From positions 62,001 through 126,000 of the forward strand of contig NZ_FRCM01000011.1 in assembly GCF_900142915.1 (NCBI RefSeq): DNA of 64,000 nt. Reading direction: 5' to 3'. The translations under genes and the position numbers were made by a program. The DNA comes from Mucilaginibacter sp. OK098. Lineage in GTDB: Bacteria; Bacteroidota; Bacteroidia; Sphingobacteriales; Sphingobacteriaceae. The notes beneath the pieces are model-generated. The model had not been told where the DNA came from, did no database searches, and saw only the letters and a list, made by a program, of their open reading frames with translations. How positions within the stretch are numbered: the stretch's first letter is position 1; every line of letters starts with the position of its first letter. This document shows positions 5,749-15,170 of this stretch, one piece after another.

Positions 5749-8559
5749 ATGAAAAAACTATTTCTTCTGGATGGCATGGCCCTTATATACCGGGCGCATT
5801 TTGCATTGAGCAAAAGTCCGCGGTTTACATCGGGCGGGTTAAATACATCAGCCATAATGGGCTTTACCAACACCCTGCTAGAGGTATTGCGAAAGGAAAG
5901 ACCTACACATATGGCTGTGGTATTTGATACCGAAGCGCCAACAGAACGCCATACTGAATTTGAAGCATATAAGGCGCATCGCGAAAGCATGCCCGAAGAC
6001 CTTTCCAAGGCATTGCCCTACATATTTAAGGTTGTGCTTGGCTTTAATATCCCATTGATCACCTCCGATGGTTACGAGGCTGATGACATCATCGGTACGC
6101 TTGCCAAAAAGGCGGAAGCTCAAGGCTACCAGGTTTACTGTATGACCCCTGATAAGGACTTTGCACAGTTGGTATCTCCTAACATTTTTGTTTATAAACC
6201 CGCCCGCATGGGGAATGAAATGGAGATCATGGGTGTAAAAGAAGTGCTGGAGAAATGGGAAATTGAACGCGTTGAGCAGGTTATTGATATTTTAGGCTTA
6301 TGGGGCGATGCGGTTGATAACATCCCCGGAATCCCGGGCATTGGCGAGAAAACAGCCAAAGCGCTTATTAAGCAGTATGGCTCGATGGAAGAGATCATCA
6401 GCCATAGTCACGAGTTAAAAGGCAAGCAGCGCGAAAATGTGGAAGCTTTTGCCGAGCAGGGATTACTTTCAAAAAGACTGGCCACCATAAACCTGAATGT
6501 ACCGGTTGAGCTTGATGAAGCCGGACTGGAAATGTGTGCGCCAAGCAAAGACTTGCTGGAACCTTTATTTGCCGAATTGGAATTCCGTACTTTAGGGAGA
6601 CGTGTTTTTGGTGATGATTTCAGTATTACAGAAACAAGAGCCGTATCCATCCAAACGGACCTTTTTGGGAACCCTGTTGCCGAAAGCCGCACTACGATGA
6701 CCGTTGATGTAGAAGACATTTACGAGCCACCAACGCCGGCTGAAATAAAGAACATCCACACCGTTCCGCACGAATATCATTTAGCTGATACTTTCGGGAA
6801 ACGCAGTGAACTTATTAGCCTGTTAAAACAACAAAAAAGCATTTGCTTTGATACCGAAACCACCGGCACAGATGCTAATCTTTGCGAGCTGGTAGGTTTA
6901 TCATTTGCGATAAAAGCAGGAGAGGCTTGGTATGTGCCTGTACCTGTTGCCGATGAAGAGATCAGGAAGGTAGTTAATGAATTTAAACCTGTTCTTGAAG
7001 ATGCTGCAATAGGCAAAACAGGACAGAATTTAAAATTCGATATCCTGATGCTGAAATGGTATGATGTTGAAGTAAAAGGCGACCTGTTTGATACCATGAT
7101 GGCGCATTATATTATCGACCCGGATACCCGCCACAATATGGATATCCTGTCTGAGAATTATCTAAGCTACAAACCCGTTTCCATTACGGAACTTATTGGC
7201 GCTAAAGGCAAAAACCAGGGTAGCATGCGCGATGTGGAGATAGAAAAAATAAAGGAATACGCTGCAGAGGATGCCGACATTACCCTGCAGTTAAAAACAA
7301 TATTTGAACCAAAGCTTAAGGAAGTAGAAAGCGAAAAACTGATCCACGAAATTGAGCACCCGTTGATCTACGTACTGGCCGATATTGAATACGAGGGTGT
7401 AAAAATTGACCATGATACGCTGAAAGAGTTTTCCAAAGAACTGGAAACTGATATAGCCAAGCTGGAGAAAATAGTTTACGAAAAAGCGGGAGTTCGCTTC
7501 AATATTGCATCACCTAAACAACTAGGCGAAGTGCTTTTTGAAAAGTTGATGCTGGACCCTAAAGCAAAAAAAACCAAAACCGGCCAATACCAAACCGGTG
7601 AGGATGTGTTGCTTTCCCTTGCTGCAAAAAGTGATATCGTGCGCGATATTTTAGATTACCGTCAGCTGCAAAAGCTAAAATCAACCTATGTTGACGCTTT
7701 GCCAACCATGGTAAACCCTAAAACGGGGCGTGTGCATACCTCCTATAACCAGGCGGTGGCTGCTACCGGGCGCTTAAGCTCAACTAACCCCAACCTGCAG
7801 AACATCCCTATAAAGACGGAACGGGGTCGGGAAGTACGCAAAGCTTTTATTCCGCGGGATAGCGGGCATACTATTGTATCTGCGGATTATTCGCAGATAG
7901 AGCTGCGTATTATAGCCGAGATCAGCAAGGATGCCAACATGATGGATGCCTTTGTTAAGAACCTTGATATCCATACGGCAACCGCTGCCAATGTTTACGG
8001 CATCGGTTTAGAAGAAGTAACCAGCGAACAGCGCCGCAATGCCAAAGCAGTAAACTTTGGCATTATTTACGGGCAGTCGGCATTTGGTTTATCACAAAGT
8101 TTGGGCATCCCCCGTAAGGAAGCTGCAGAAATTATAGAAAACTATTTTGCTCAATTCCCCGGTATAAAAAATTACATGAGCGATACCATGAACTTCGCCC
8201 GTGAGAACGGTTATGTATGCACGCTGATGGGTAGGCGCAGGTACCTGCGTGATATTAACTCCGCCAATCAAACTGTGCGTGGCTTTGCTGAACGAAATGC
8301 CATTAACGCTCCTATCCAGGGCTCGGCAGCTGATATGATCAAGATCGCAATGATCAACATCCACCGCGAATTTAAAGCCCGCAACCTTGATGCCCGCATG
8401 ACCATGCAGGTGCATGATGAGTTGGTGTTTGATGTTCCGCACCACGAGGTGGAAATTGTAAAACCAATTATCATGGAGAACATGAAGAACGCCATAAAAA
8501 CCACCGTGCCCATTATGGTTGAGATTGGGACTGGGGTAAACTGGTTAGAGGCGCATTGA
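5749..8559 (+). CDS. polA: DNA polymerase I
   Basis: 936 residues with all three domains. Residues 1-300: 5'-nuclease (FDTEAPTERH, GYEADDIIG, TPDKDFAQL, DNIPGIPGIGEKTA). Residues about 345-535: 3'-5' proofreading exonuclease with intact acidic motifs (ICFDTETTG, GQNLKFDILML, YAAEDADITLQL). Residues about 560-936: polymerase with motif A (ADYSQIELRII), motif B (RRNAKAVNFGIIYG) and motif C (MQVHDELVFDV). It fills gaps in repair and replaces Okazaki primers. The proofreading residues are present, unlike in Taq-type enzymes. It is transcribed alone; the leader overlaps the inverted repeat at 5562-5740. Confidence 0.98.
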   Translation: MKKLFLLDGMALIYRAHFALSKSPRFTSGGLNTSAIMGFTNTLLEVLRKERPTHMAVVFDTEAPTERHTEFEAYKAHRESMPEDLSKALPYIFKVVLGFNIPLITSDGYEADDIIGTLAKKAEAQGYQVYCMTPDKDFAQLVSPNIFVYKPARMGNEMEIMGVKEVLEKWEIERVEQVIDILGLWGDAVDNIPGIPGIGEKTAKALIKQYGSMEEIISHSHELKGKQRENVEAFAEQGLLSKRLATINLNVPVELDEAGLEMCAPSKDLLEPLFAELEFRTLGRRVFGDDFSITETRAVSIQTDLFGNPVAESRTTMTVDVEDIYEPPTPAEIKNIHTVPHEYHLADTFGKRSELISLLKQQKSICFDTETTGTDANLCELVGLSFAIKAGEAWYVPVPVADEEIRKVVNEFKPVLEDAAIGKTGQNLKFDILMLKWYDVEVKGDLFDTMMAHYIIDPDTRHNMDILSENYLSYKPVSITELIGAKGKNQGSMRDVEIEKIKEYAAEDADITLQLKTIFEPKLKEVESEKLIHEIEHPLIYVLADIEYEGVKIDHDTLKEFSKELETDIAKLEKIVYEKAGVRFNIASPKQLGEVLFEKLMLDPKAKKTKTGQYQTGEDVLLSLAAKSDIVRDILDYRQLQKLKSTYVDALPTMVNPKTGRVHTSYNQAVAATGRLSSTNPNLQNIPIKTERGREVRKAFIPRDSGHTIVSADYSQIELRIIAEISKDANMMDAFVKNLDIHTATAANVYGIGLEEVTSEQRRNAKAVNFGIIYGQSAFGLSQSLGIPRKEAAEIIENYFAQFPGIKNYMSDTMNFARENGYVCTLMGRRRYLRDINSANQTVRGFAERNAINAPIQGSAADMIKIAMINIHREFKARNLDARMTMQVHDELVFDVPHHEVEIVKPIIMENMKNAIKTTVPIMVEIGTGVNWLEAH

Positions 8560-8630
8560 TCGTTTTGGTGAGTGGTTGATTAGGTTGGATTAAGTTGCTT
8601 TTTGTACAATAATTTTTAAATTGTATAAGT

Positions 8631-8638
8631 TATATTTG
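8631..8638 (+). promoter_or_regulatory. Putative -7 promoter element for the Uma2 gene
   Basis: TATATTTG is an exact TAnnTTTG match 25 bases before the ATG at 8664. The nearest upstream TTG (8602-8604) lies farther than usual, so the -33 part is weak. Confidence 0.45.
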
Positions 8639-8663
8639 TATTGAAAGGTGCTAATGTAGTGAT

Positions 8664-9215
8664 ATGAACGATCAGCATAAATATAAAAATTTTATATCTG
8701 AAATCCCTTCAACGGCGGTAGAGGTTTACCGTATGTTACCGGAAGGTACCCGTTGTGAAGTTATTTTTAACGAATTGATTATGTCGCCATCACCGTCAAG
8801 GGAGCATCAGCTTGTCTTAATTAAGTTAACAACCCTGCTTTTCCAGTTTTTAGAAGATAAGCAAACCGGAACATTGCTTAGCGCACCTTTTGATGTGTAT
8901 TTTGACGAGGAGCAATCAGTTGTTCAGCCTGATCTTTTTGTGGTGTTAAAAGACGATGAACAAATAATACAAAAGAATGGAGTACATGGAGTACCAGCTT
9001 TAATTATTGAGGTTGTATCCACTAACCGAGCTTATGATACCAAACGCAAAAGGGCTCTTTATGAAAAGGCCGGTGTTAAAGAGTACTTTATGATAGACCC
9101 GGAAAATAAAACAACAACACTGCTTACCTTAAATAATTCCGGGGCATATGAGCAAACCTATGAAGAAACAGGTGTGCTTACCTCTGCAATATTATCCTGC
9201 AAAATAATATTCTGA
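8664..9215 (+). CDS. Uma2-family (DUF820) putative endonuclease
   Basis: 183 residues, the usual length. The PD-(D/E)XK nuclease core is visible: SREHQLVLIKL helix, VVQPDLFVVL (Asp), LIIEVVS (Glu) and KRALYEKAGVKEYFMID (Lys and Tyr of the final strand). Uma2 proteins are widespread and often duplicated in cyanobacteria and Bacteroidota; their target is unknown and no restriction or toxin partner is adjacent. It stands alone between polA and glgA with its own promoter. Confidence 0.85.
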   Translation: MNDQHKYKNFISEIPSTAVEVYRMLPEGTRCEVIFNELIMSPSPSREHQLVLIKLTTLLFQFLEDKQTGTLLSAPFDVYFDEEQSVVQPDLFVVLKDDEQIIQKNGVHGVPALIIEVVSTNRAYDTKRKRALYEKAGVKEYFMIDPENKTTTLLTLNNSGAYEQTYEETGVLTSAILSCKIIF

Positions 9216-9515
9216 GAGATCTCCTTTTGGAGGCTCCGGCAGGAGCTTCCTGTTTATAGAAAAATCCTTTCCGCTTTCCTGGCTCCGTAGGCCTCTTTCT
9301 TTATCCATTCAATTATCATTTTCTTAAAAGCAATATTATAAACCATTCAAAAAATGCCATTATTATAAAAAACAAGGTTTAAGTTTTTTATTTTATAAAT
9401 TAATAGCCGTATCGGCTAAACAAATAATAAAAATTGTTTTTTTAAACAGATTATGGGCCTTAGGGTTCTATATTTAAACAATTGTTTGCTTAAATTGAGC
9501 CAATAAATTCCCCCT
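9216..9515. other. Gene-free 300-bp spacer before glgA
   Basis: The first 90 bases hold short GC-rich palindromic words (TCCTTTTGGA near 9219-9230, AGGAGCTTCCT near 9241-9252, and GGCTCCGTAGGCC), similar in style to the hairpin words of the elements at 16701 and 40530. The remainder is AT-rich and presumably carries the glgA promoter, but no strict TAnnTTTG match is seen. Confidence 0.5.
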
Positions 9516-10937
9516 ATGAGAGTTTTTCACCTAAGTGCCGAGTGTTACCCGGTTGCCAAAGTTGGCGGCCTGGCAGATGTTGTTGGGGCATTGCCTAAAT
9601 ATCAAAACCAGGCAGGCTTACAGGCGGCGGTGGTAATGCCATACTATAACCGCAAATTTGTACAGGAAAACGAGTTCGATACCGTTTTTCAAAGTTCAAC
9701 GCTGCTTGGAACGCGCCGGCTTTACTTCGAGATCTTAAAAGAAAAAACAGATAAGCTTGGCTTCGAACTATTTTTAGTAAAGATCCCCGGCCTGATTGAC
9801 CGTGAAGAAATTTATAGCTACCCGGATGAAACGGAACAATTCATAGCCTTTCAGATAGCTTTTTTAGACTGGATCAGCTACTCACAACAAACGCCTGATC
9901 TGATCCACTGCCATGATCACCACTCAGGCCTGGTGCCATTTTTACTACAGCATTCAAAATTGTATACCCGGCTTGCGGCAACGCCAACCTTATTTACTAT
10001 CCATAACGGGCAATATCATGGCGCTTTTGGTTGGGATAAACTTTCTTACCTGCCCGAGATTGATCTTTCAAAAACCGGCTTGCTTGATTGGGCGGGAGCT
10101 ATAAACCCACTGGCATGCGCTGTAAAATGTTGCTGGCGATATACAACTGTTTCGCCAACCTATTTGGAAGAGCTTACTATTAACTCAAACGGGCTTGAGT
10201 ATTTATTTTACCTGGAGAAAGCAAAAGGCGTTGGCATAATTAACGGAATAGATACTTCCATTTGGGATCCGAATAAAGATCCGATGATTACTCAAAAGTT
10301 TTCAATAAAATCGTTACCAAAAAAACAGGGTAATAAGGAAGCTTTATGTGCCAGGTTTAGCCTTGACCCTGAAAAACCACTAATTGCATTTATAGGTCGC
10401 CTGGTAATTGAAAAGGGGGCCGACTTGATAGCTACTGCCATGGAGGAGAGCTTTAACGAGCATCCGGGCCAGTTTAACTTTTTAGTTTTAGGCGCAGGTG
10501 AGAAAGAGACAGAAAAAGAGCTGATCCAGCTCCGTGATTTTTACCCGGAACAGTGCAATGTGTTTATAGGTTATGATGAAGCCCTTGCACATTTAATTTA
10601 TGCAGGATCTGATTTTTTGCTGATGCCTTCGCGGGTAGAGCCATGCGGTCTTAACCAGCTGTATTCCCTGCGTTACGGAACTTTGCCAATGGTACGAAAC
10701 ACCGGAGGTTTACATGATACCGTTATTGATTTTGGCGATGAAGGTGGTTATGGCATCCGGTATAATAACGCCAGCGTTGAAGATATTTGTATTGCTATAA
10801 GCCGTGCCCTGCAATTGTATGCTAATGATAAACACCTGCAAACCCTGCGTAAATTAATGATGGCGCTAGATTTTTCGTGGGATCGGTCGGCCAAAGAATA
10901 TATTACCCTTTATGAAAGTTTAAATCCAACTATATGA
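9516..10937 (+). CDS. glgA: Glycogen synthase (ADP-glucose, GT5)
   Basis: 473 residues. The N-terminal Rossmann domain starts MRVFHLSAECYPVAKVGGLAD with the KxGGL ADP-glucose-binding motif. The C-terminal domain has FIGRLVIEKGADL and LMPSRVEPCGLNQL followed by RYGTLPMVRNTGGL, the catalytic Glu/Gly loop of GT5. It extends alpha-1,4-glucan chains. Its stop overlaps the glgC start by four bases (ATGA), so the synthase and the enzyme that supplies ADP-glucose are translationally coupled. No branching enzyme or phosphorylase is in the window. Confidence 0.96.
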   Translation: MRVFHLSAECYPVAKVGGLADVVGALPKYQNQAGLQAAVVMPYYNRKFVQENEFDTVFQSSTLLGTRRLYFEILKEKTDKLGFELFLVKIPGLIDREEIYSYPDETEQFIAFQIAFLDWISYSQQTPDLIHCHDHHSGLVPFLLQHSKLYTRLAATPTLFTIHNGQYHGAFGWDKLSYLPEIDLSKTGLLDWAGAINPLACAVKCCWRYTTVSPTYLEELTINSNGLEYLFYLEKAKGVGIINGIDTSIWDPNKDPMITQKFSIKSLPKKQGNKEALCARFSLDPEKPLIAFIGRLVIEKGADLIATAMEESFNEHPGQFNFLVLGAGEKETEKELIQLRDFYPEQCNVFIGYDEALAHLIYAGSDFLLMPSRVEPCGLNQLYSLRYGTLPMVRNTGGLHDTVIDFGDEGGYGIRYNNASVEDICIAISRALQLYANDKHLQTLRKLMMALDFSWDRSAKEYITLYESLNPTI

Positions 10938-12196
10938 CCTCTAAAGTAATTTGCATTGTTCTTGGCGGTGGCCAGGGTAGCCGTTTGGCTCCGTTAACCA
11001 CAACCCGTTCAAAACCGGCTGTACCAATTGCCGGTAAATATCGCCTGGTTGATATTCCCATTTCAAACTGCCTGCATTCGGGCATTCACCGCATTTATGT
11101 GCTAACGCAGTTTAATTCGGCATCGTTAAATAAGCATATAAAAAACACCTATCATTTCAGCAATTTCAGCGAAGCTTTTGTTGATATCCTGGCTGCCGAG
11201 CAAACGCCAACAAATGTGGGCTGGTACCAGGGAACTGCCGACGCCGTTAGGCAAAGCCTTCACCATTTGGCCGTACATGATTTTGAGTATGTGCTGATCC
11301 TCTCAGGAGATCAGTTATACCAGATGGACTTTGAGCATATGATTGAGCAGCATATTGCTGCAAATGCTGATATCTCCATAGCTACCATACCTGTACATGC
11401 CAATGATGTACCGGGTTTTGGGATCTTAAAGACCGATGCAAACAGCATGGTTTCGGCCTTTATTGAAAAGCCTAAAACCAATTTCGAAAGCTGGGCATCA
11501 GAGGTAAGTCCGCAAATGGAAGCCGAAGGAAGGTTTTACCTGGCATCGATGGGGATCTATATCTTCAACAAGAAACTTTTATATGAACTGCTTGAAGGTA
11601 ATGACCATACGGACTTTGGTAAAGAGATCATCCCGCAATCCATAACTGATCATAAAGTGTTAAGCTACCAGTACGAGGGCTACTGGACTGATATCGGTAC
11701 TATTCCGTCATTTTTTGAGGCAAATATTGGCTTAACTGATGATATTCCTCAATTTAACCTTTTTGATAAGCACCCTATTTATACCCGTGCAAGGATGTTG
11801 CCTCCATCAAAAATGTCGGGCACACATGTTGATAAGGTTATTATTTCTGATGGCTGCATAATTAACGCCAGCCAGATAACCCGCTCCATTATAGGCATCC
11901 GTACCCGGATTGGTTTTGAATCTATTATTGAAAACTGTTACGTAATGGGGAGCGATAACTACCAAACATTAGAGCAAATTGCAGAATCGCACGAAAGCCA
12001 GGCGCCTATTATGGGTATTGGCGACAGATGCCATATTAAAAATGCCATTATTGATAAAAACTCCAGTATTGGCGATGATGTACAGATAAATTGCGGCGAA
12101 AAGCTTGAAAATGGCGATTACGGCGCATATGTTGTTCAGGATGGAATTGTGATAATAAAAAAGAGGGCTGTAATTCCTAATGGCACTATAATTTAA
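10934..12196 (+). CDS. glgC: Glucose-1-phosphate adenylyltransferase
   Basis: 420 residues. The nucleotidyltransferase domain has GGGQGSRLAPLTTTRSKPAV near the N-terminus, followed by KYRLVDIPISNCLHSGI and LSGDQLYQMD. The C-terminal part from about residue 290 is a left-handed beta-helix typical of the family, involved in oligomerisation and allostery. It makes ADP-glucose from ATP and glucose-1-phosphate, the committed step of glycogen synthesis. It is the second gene of the glgA-glgC operon and is followed by a strong terminator at 12289-12319. Confidence 0.96.
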   Translation: MTSKVICIVLGGGQGSRLAPLTTTRSKPAVPIAGKYRLVDIPISNCLHSGIHRIYVLTQFNSASLNKHIKNTYHFSNFSEAFVDILAAEQTPTNVGWYQGTADAVRQSLHHLAVHDFEYVLILSGDQLYQMDFEHMIEQHIAANADISIATIPVHANDVPGFGILKTDANSMVSAFIEKPKTNFESWASEVSPQMEAEGRFYLASMGIYIFNKKLLYELLEGNDHTDFGKEIIPQSITDHKVLSYQYEGYWTDIGTIPSFFEANIGLTDDIPQFNLFDKHPIYTRARMLPPSKMSGTHVDKVIISDGCIINASQITRSIIGIRTRIGFESIIENCYVMGSDNYQTLEQIAESHESQAPIMGIGDRCHIKNAIIDKNSSIGDDVQINCGEKLENGDYGAYVVQDGIVIIKKRAVIPNGTII

Positions 12197-12288
12197 GTGG
12201 TTTAGTTTTTCATTATTTTCTATGCATCTGTTCTGGTTACAACGCAACAGGACATTAGGAAAAGGATGAAATAAAAGCCCCGGAAAAT

Positions 12289-12319
12289 AAGAAAAGCATC
12301 TTTTTGAGATGCTTTTCTT
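12289..12319 (+). terminator. Intrinsic terminator of glgAC
   Basis: A 13-bp perfect stem (AAGAAAAGCATCT with AGATGCTTTTCTT) around a five-base loop, its 3' arm T-rich. It lies 92 bases after the glgC stop. Confidence 0.8.
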
Positions 12320-12391
12320 ATTTAATAACCACTTCTGAGCTTCTGACAATAGCCTATGCGTCTATTTACAATCACCTTACAATCCCTTCCG

Positions 12392-12399
12392 TACTTTTG
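12392..12399 (+). promoter_or_regulatory. -7 promoter element of the LLM oxidoreductase gene
   Basis: TACTTTTG, an exact TAnnTTTG match, ends 14 bases before the ATG at 12414. Transcription would begin around 12405, which rules out the upstream in-frame GTG at 12399 as the start and implies a very short leader. Confidence 0.55.
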
Positions 12400-12413
12400 T
12401 GTTTTATAACACT

Positions 12414-13430
12414 ATGAACATAAACAAAATCCGCTTAAGCGTATTGGATCAATCGCCGGTACGCAAGGGCGTTACTGCCGAGCAAGCCGTTCAGGAAACT
12501 ATTGAGCTCGCAAAATATACCGATCAGTTGGGATATACCCGTTTTTGGGTATCGGAACATCATAATACCGGCAGCCTGGCTGGTTCAACACCCGAGGTAT
12601 TGCTGGCCTACCTGGCATCGCAAACAAAAGAGATCCGCATTGGATCAGGCGGGGTAATGATGCCGAATCACAGTGCTTTAAAGGTTGCGGAAAATTTCAG
12701 AATGCTGGAAGCTTTAGCCCCCGGTCGTATTGATTTGGGGATGGGCCGTGCGCCGGGGACTGACAGGATCACTGCCTCTATGCTAAATCCATCAAACCAG
12801 TTTCGCGAGCAGGATTTTATTGAACAGCTTTATGAGCTCAATAATTATTTTCATGACCGGGGCGAACCCGGTACTCCGCAGTTAAAGATTCGCGCAATTC
12901 CGCAGGTACAAACTACCCCTGATATGTGGTTGCTAAGTTCAAGCGGACAAAGCGGTTTATTTGCAGCTCATTTTGGAATGGGTTTATCTTTCGCTCATTT
13001 TATAAACCCTTTTGGCGGCCCCGAAGCCGTTGCCCTATACAGGCAGAAATTTCAGCCATCTGAAGATATGGCGGAAGAACATGCAAACGTTGCCATATTT
13101 GTTTTTTGCTCGGAAGATGAAGAAAAGATCCGCCAGCACCAGGCATTAATGGATTACCGTTTTAACCAGTTTGAAAAAGGCGGAGGTCTTAGTCCGGTTG
13201 GTTACGAGGATATAAAGGACGTTGAATATTCACCGGGAGAGCTGGACCGGATCAAGTACAACCGCGCAAGGGTAATAACCGGCACGCCTTCTCAAATAAA
13301 GCTAAAGCTTACCTGGCTGGCCGAAGATTATAAGGTTGATGAAATAATTGCCGTTACCATTACTGAAAGCTTTGAGGACAGGCTGACATCGTATAGGCTG
13401 CTTGCGGAGCAATTTGGGTTGAGAGATTAG
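12414..13430 (+). CDS. LLM-class flavin-dependent oxidoreductase (luciferase-like)
   Basis: 338 residues from the ATG at 12414; an in-frame GTG 15 bases earlier lies in the promoter and is rejected. The sequence has the luciferase-like barrel features of the YhbW type: LSVLDQSPVRKG at the first strand, RFWVSEHHNT, RIGSGGVMMPNHSALKVAE and RIDLGMGRAPGTD. Such proteins use reduced FMN to oxidise unknown small substrates. It is monocistronic. Its last codons already belong to the first unit of the repeat at 13421-13562, whose TTAG supplies the stop codon. Confidence 0.88.
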   Translation: MNINKIRLSVLDQSPVRKGVTAEQAVQETIELAKYTDQLGYTRFWVSEHHNTGSLAGSTPEVLLAYLASQTKEIRIGSGGVMMPNHSALKVAENFRMLEALAPGRIDLGMGRAPGTDRITASMLNPSNQFREQDFIEQLYELNNYFHDRGEPGTPQLKIRAIPQVQTTPDMWLLSSSGQSGLFAAHFGMGLSFAHFINPFGGPEAVALYRQKFQPSEDMAEEHANVAIFVFCSEDEEKIRQHQALMDYRFNQFEKGGGLSPVGYEDIKDVEYSPGELDRIKYNRARVITGTPSQIKLKLTWLAEDYKVDEIIAVTITESFEDRLTSYRLLAEQFGLRD

Positions 13431-13562
13431 TGGTTAGAGACCAGAGATTAGTTAAGAAACGTTTAATTACTTCAACACATTTTAACTAATCTCTAGTCTC
13501 CAGTCTCTAATCAACTGCCTTAAAAAAACCTAACCTCTAACCTCTGATCTCTAATCTCTAAT
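13421..13562. repeat. Stop-codon-adjacent inverted repeat (word AGAGATTAG)
   Basis: The left arm, 13421-13455, consists of imperfect copies of AGAGATTAG and AGAGACC; the right arm, 13482-13515, is its reverse complement at about 27 of 35 positions. More copies in the reverse orientation (TAATCTCTA) run to 13562. The left arm overlaps the stop codon of the LLM gene and the tract ends at the yicC promoter. Confidence 0.85.
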
Positions 13563-13565
13563 TCC

Positions 13566-13573
13566 TATCTTTG
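13566..13573 (+). promoter_or_regulatory. -7 promoter element of yicC
   Basis: TATCTTTG matches TAnnTTTG exactly and ends only 3 bases before the ATG at 13577. Transcription would begin at or near that ATG, suggesting a leaderless message or use of the ATG at 13589. Confidence 0.5.
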
Positions 13574-13576
13574 CGC

Positions 13577-14452
13577 ATGATAAAATCCATGACAGGCTAT
13601 GGAATTGCCAGTGTCGACTCCGATGGAACAAAATATACGGTTGAAATAAAATCACTCAACAGTAAATTCCTTGAGCTGTCACTTCGCCTGCCCAAAACTT
13701 TTGCCGAGAAAGAATTTCAGCTGCGTAATGATTGCAGCAAGCAAATTGAACGCGGTAAAGTAAACCTTTCTATAAACGTTGAAAAGGCAAGTACCAAAGT
13801 AAATGCTGCCGGTATTGATAAGGAACTGCTTAAGCATTATTTTGAGCAGTTAAAAGCCGTTAGCGTTGATTTGAATGAGCCCACCAGCAATTTATTACAG
13901 CTTGCATTGGGCCTGCCCGAAGTTGTAAAATACGAAGAGGAAACGGCATCAGAAGAAGAGTGGAAGATGGCCGAAAAGGCTTACCAACAGGCACTAGCTG
14001 CATTTCAGCAATTCAGGAGTGATGAAGGTAACGTGCTGGAGCAGGATGTAAAATACAGGATCGGCATTATCCTTAAAAACCTGGAACTGGTTGAAATTGA
14101 AGAACCAAAACGTGTTCCCCTGATAAGGGAGCGGCTTAACCAGTTTTTAAGCGAAGCTGTCGGCAAAGAAAATATAGACCAAAACCGGTTTGAACAGGAG
14201 TTGATCTATTTTATCGACAAGCTGGATATTACGGAAGAAAAGATCCGCCTGAGAACACATTGCGACTATTTCATCGAAACATTGAAAAACGCTGATGCCA
14301 ACGGTAAAAAGCTAAGCTTTATATCACAGGAGATCGGTCGCGAGGTAAATACACTCGGCTCGAAAGCAAATGATGCCAACATGCAAAAACTTGTGGTAGG
14401 CATGAAAGAAGAGCTTGAAAAAATAAAAGAACAGTTATTAAATGTTTTATAG
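13577..14452 (+). CDS. yicC: YicC-family endoribonuclease
   Basis: 291 residues from the ATG at 13577 (MIKSMTGYG, the conserved family start). The N-terminal YicC domain has SLNSKFLELSLRLPKTF, and the C-terminal DUF1732 domain ends with FISQEIGREVNTLGSKAND, the most conserved block, where the acidic and Asn residues are thought to bind metal. YicC proteins have been reported to act as RNases. The upstream in-frame TTG at 13571 lies inside the promoter and is rejected. Gene order yicC-gmk-nadD is common in Bacteroidota and links RNA turnover with nucleotide metabolism. Confidence 0.9.
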   Translation: MIKSMTGYGIASVDSDGTKYTVEIKSLNSKFLELSLRLPKTFAEKEFQLRNDCSKQIERGKVNLSINVEKASTKVNAAGIDKELLKHYFEQLKAVSVDLNEPTSNLLQLALGLPEVVKYEEETASEEEWKMAEKAYQQALAAFQQFRSDEGNVLEQDVKYRIGIILKNLELVEIEEPKRVPLIRERLNQFLSEAVGKENIDQNRFEQELIYFIDKLDITEEKIRLRTHCDYFIETLKNADANGKKLSFISQEIGREVNTLGSKANDANMQKLVVGMKEELEKIKEQLLNVL

Positions 14453-14454
14453 CC

Positions 14455-14541
14455 ATTAGTCATTATGTCATTAGTCATTGGTTTTAGTGGCTGTGAAATA
14501 ATGCACAAATGACAAATGACAAATGACAAATGACAAATGAC
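14455..14541. repeat. Heptamer repeats between yicC and gmk, running into the gmk start
   Basis: The left part (14455-14481) has imperfect copies of AGTCATT straight after the yicC stop. The right part is five perfect tandem copies of AAATGAC (14507-14541), the reverse complement of the same word. The gmk ATG lies inside the last copy. The two halves can pair into a hairpin that would hide the start codon. Confidence 0.9.
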
Positions 14542-15109
14542 CAAAGAAGGAAAACTCATCATATTTTCGGCGCCATCGGGGGCAGGTAAAACCACCATAG
14601 TACATCACCTGCTTAAAAAAGTGCCTGACCTTGAGTTTTCCATTTCGGCAACTACACGCAAAGCACGCGGTGACGAACAGCACGAAAAAGATTACTACTT
14701 TATAAGCAAAGAAGAGTTTTTGCACCGGATTGCAAAAAAGCAGTTTGTTGAATTTGAAGAAGTATACAGCGGCACCTTTTATGGAACCCTGCGTACGGAG
14801 ATCGAACGGATCTGGCAAAAGGGTAAAACCGTGATATTTGATATCGATGTGGAAGGTGGCTTACACCTTAAACGTAAGTATGAAGATAAGGCCCTTGCCA
14901 TATTTGTACAACCACCCTCCCTTGAGGTTCTTAAAGAACGTTTAACCGGCCGCGGCACCGATAGCAAGGAAAAACTGGCCGAGCGCTTTATAAAAGCAGA
15001 AAAAGAATTGAATTACGCCCCACAATTTGATATTATCCTGAAAAATTACGATCTTGAGACTGCTTGTAAAGAAGCAGAGGATTTGGTTGTTAATTTTCTG
15101 AAAAACTGA
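14537..15109 (+). CDS. gmk: Guanylate kinase
   Basis: 190 residues, typical length. Walker A loop APSGAGKTT at residues 12-20, the GMP-binding region SISATTRKARGDE and YYFISKEEF, then FEEVYSGTFYGT and FDIDVEGG. It phosphorylates GMP to GDP with ATP. The start is the ATG in the last AAATGAC heptamer; because the repeat is 7 bases, the ATGs in the other copies fall in other frames, so only this one and the in-frame copy three units upstream could work. No Shine-Dalgarno sequence is present. Confidence 0.95.
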   Translation: MTKEGKLIIFSAPSGAGKTTIVHHLLKKVPDLEFSISATTRKARGDEQHEKDYYFISKEEFLHRIAKKQFVEFEEVYSGTFYGTLRTEIERIWQKGKTVIFDIDVEGGLHLKRKYEDKALAIFVQPPSLEVLKERLTGRGTDSKEKLAERFIKAEKELNYAPQFDIILKNYDLETACKEAEDLVVNFLKN

Positions 15110-15170
15110 AAAGTTTAGCGTTGTAACCGGTCGATTTTATTAGATAACAAAACCCAAACCATGAGCTAAA

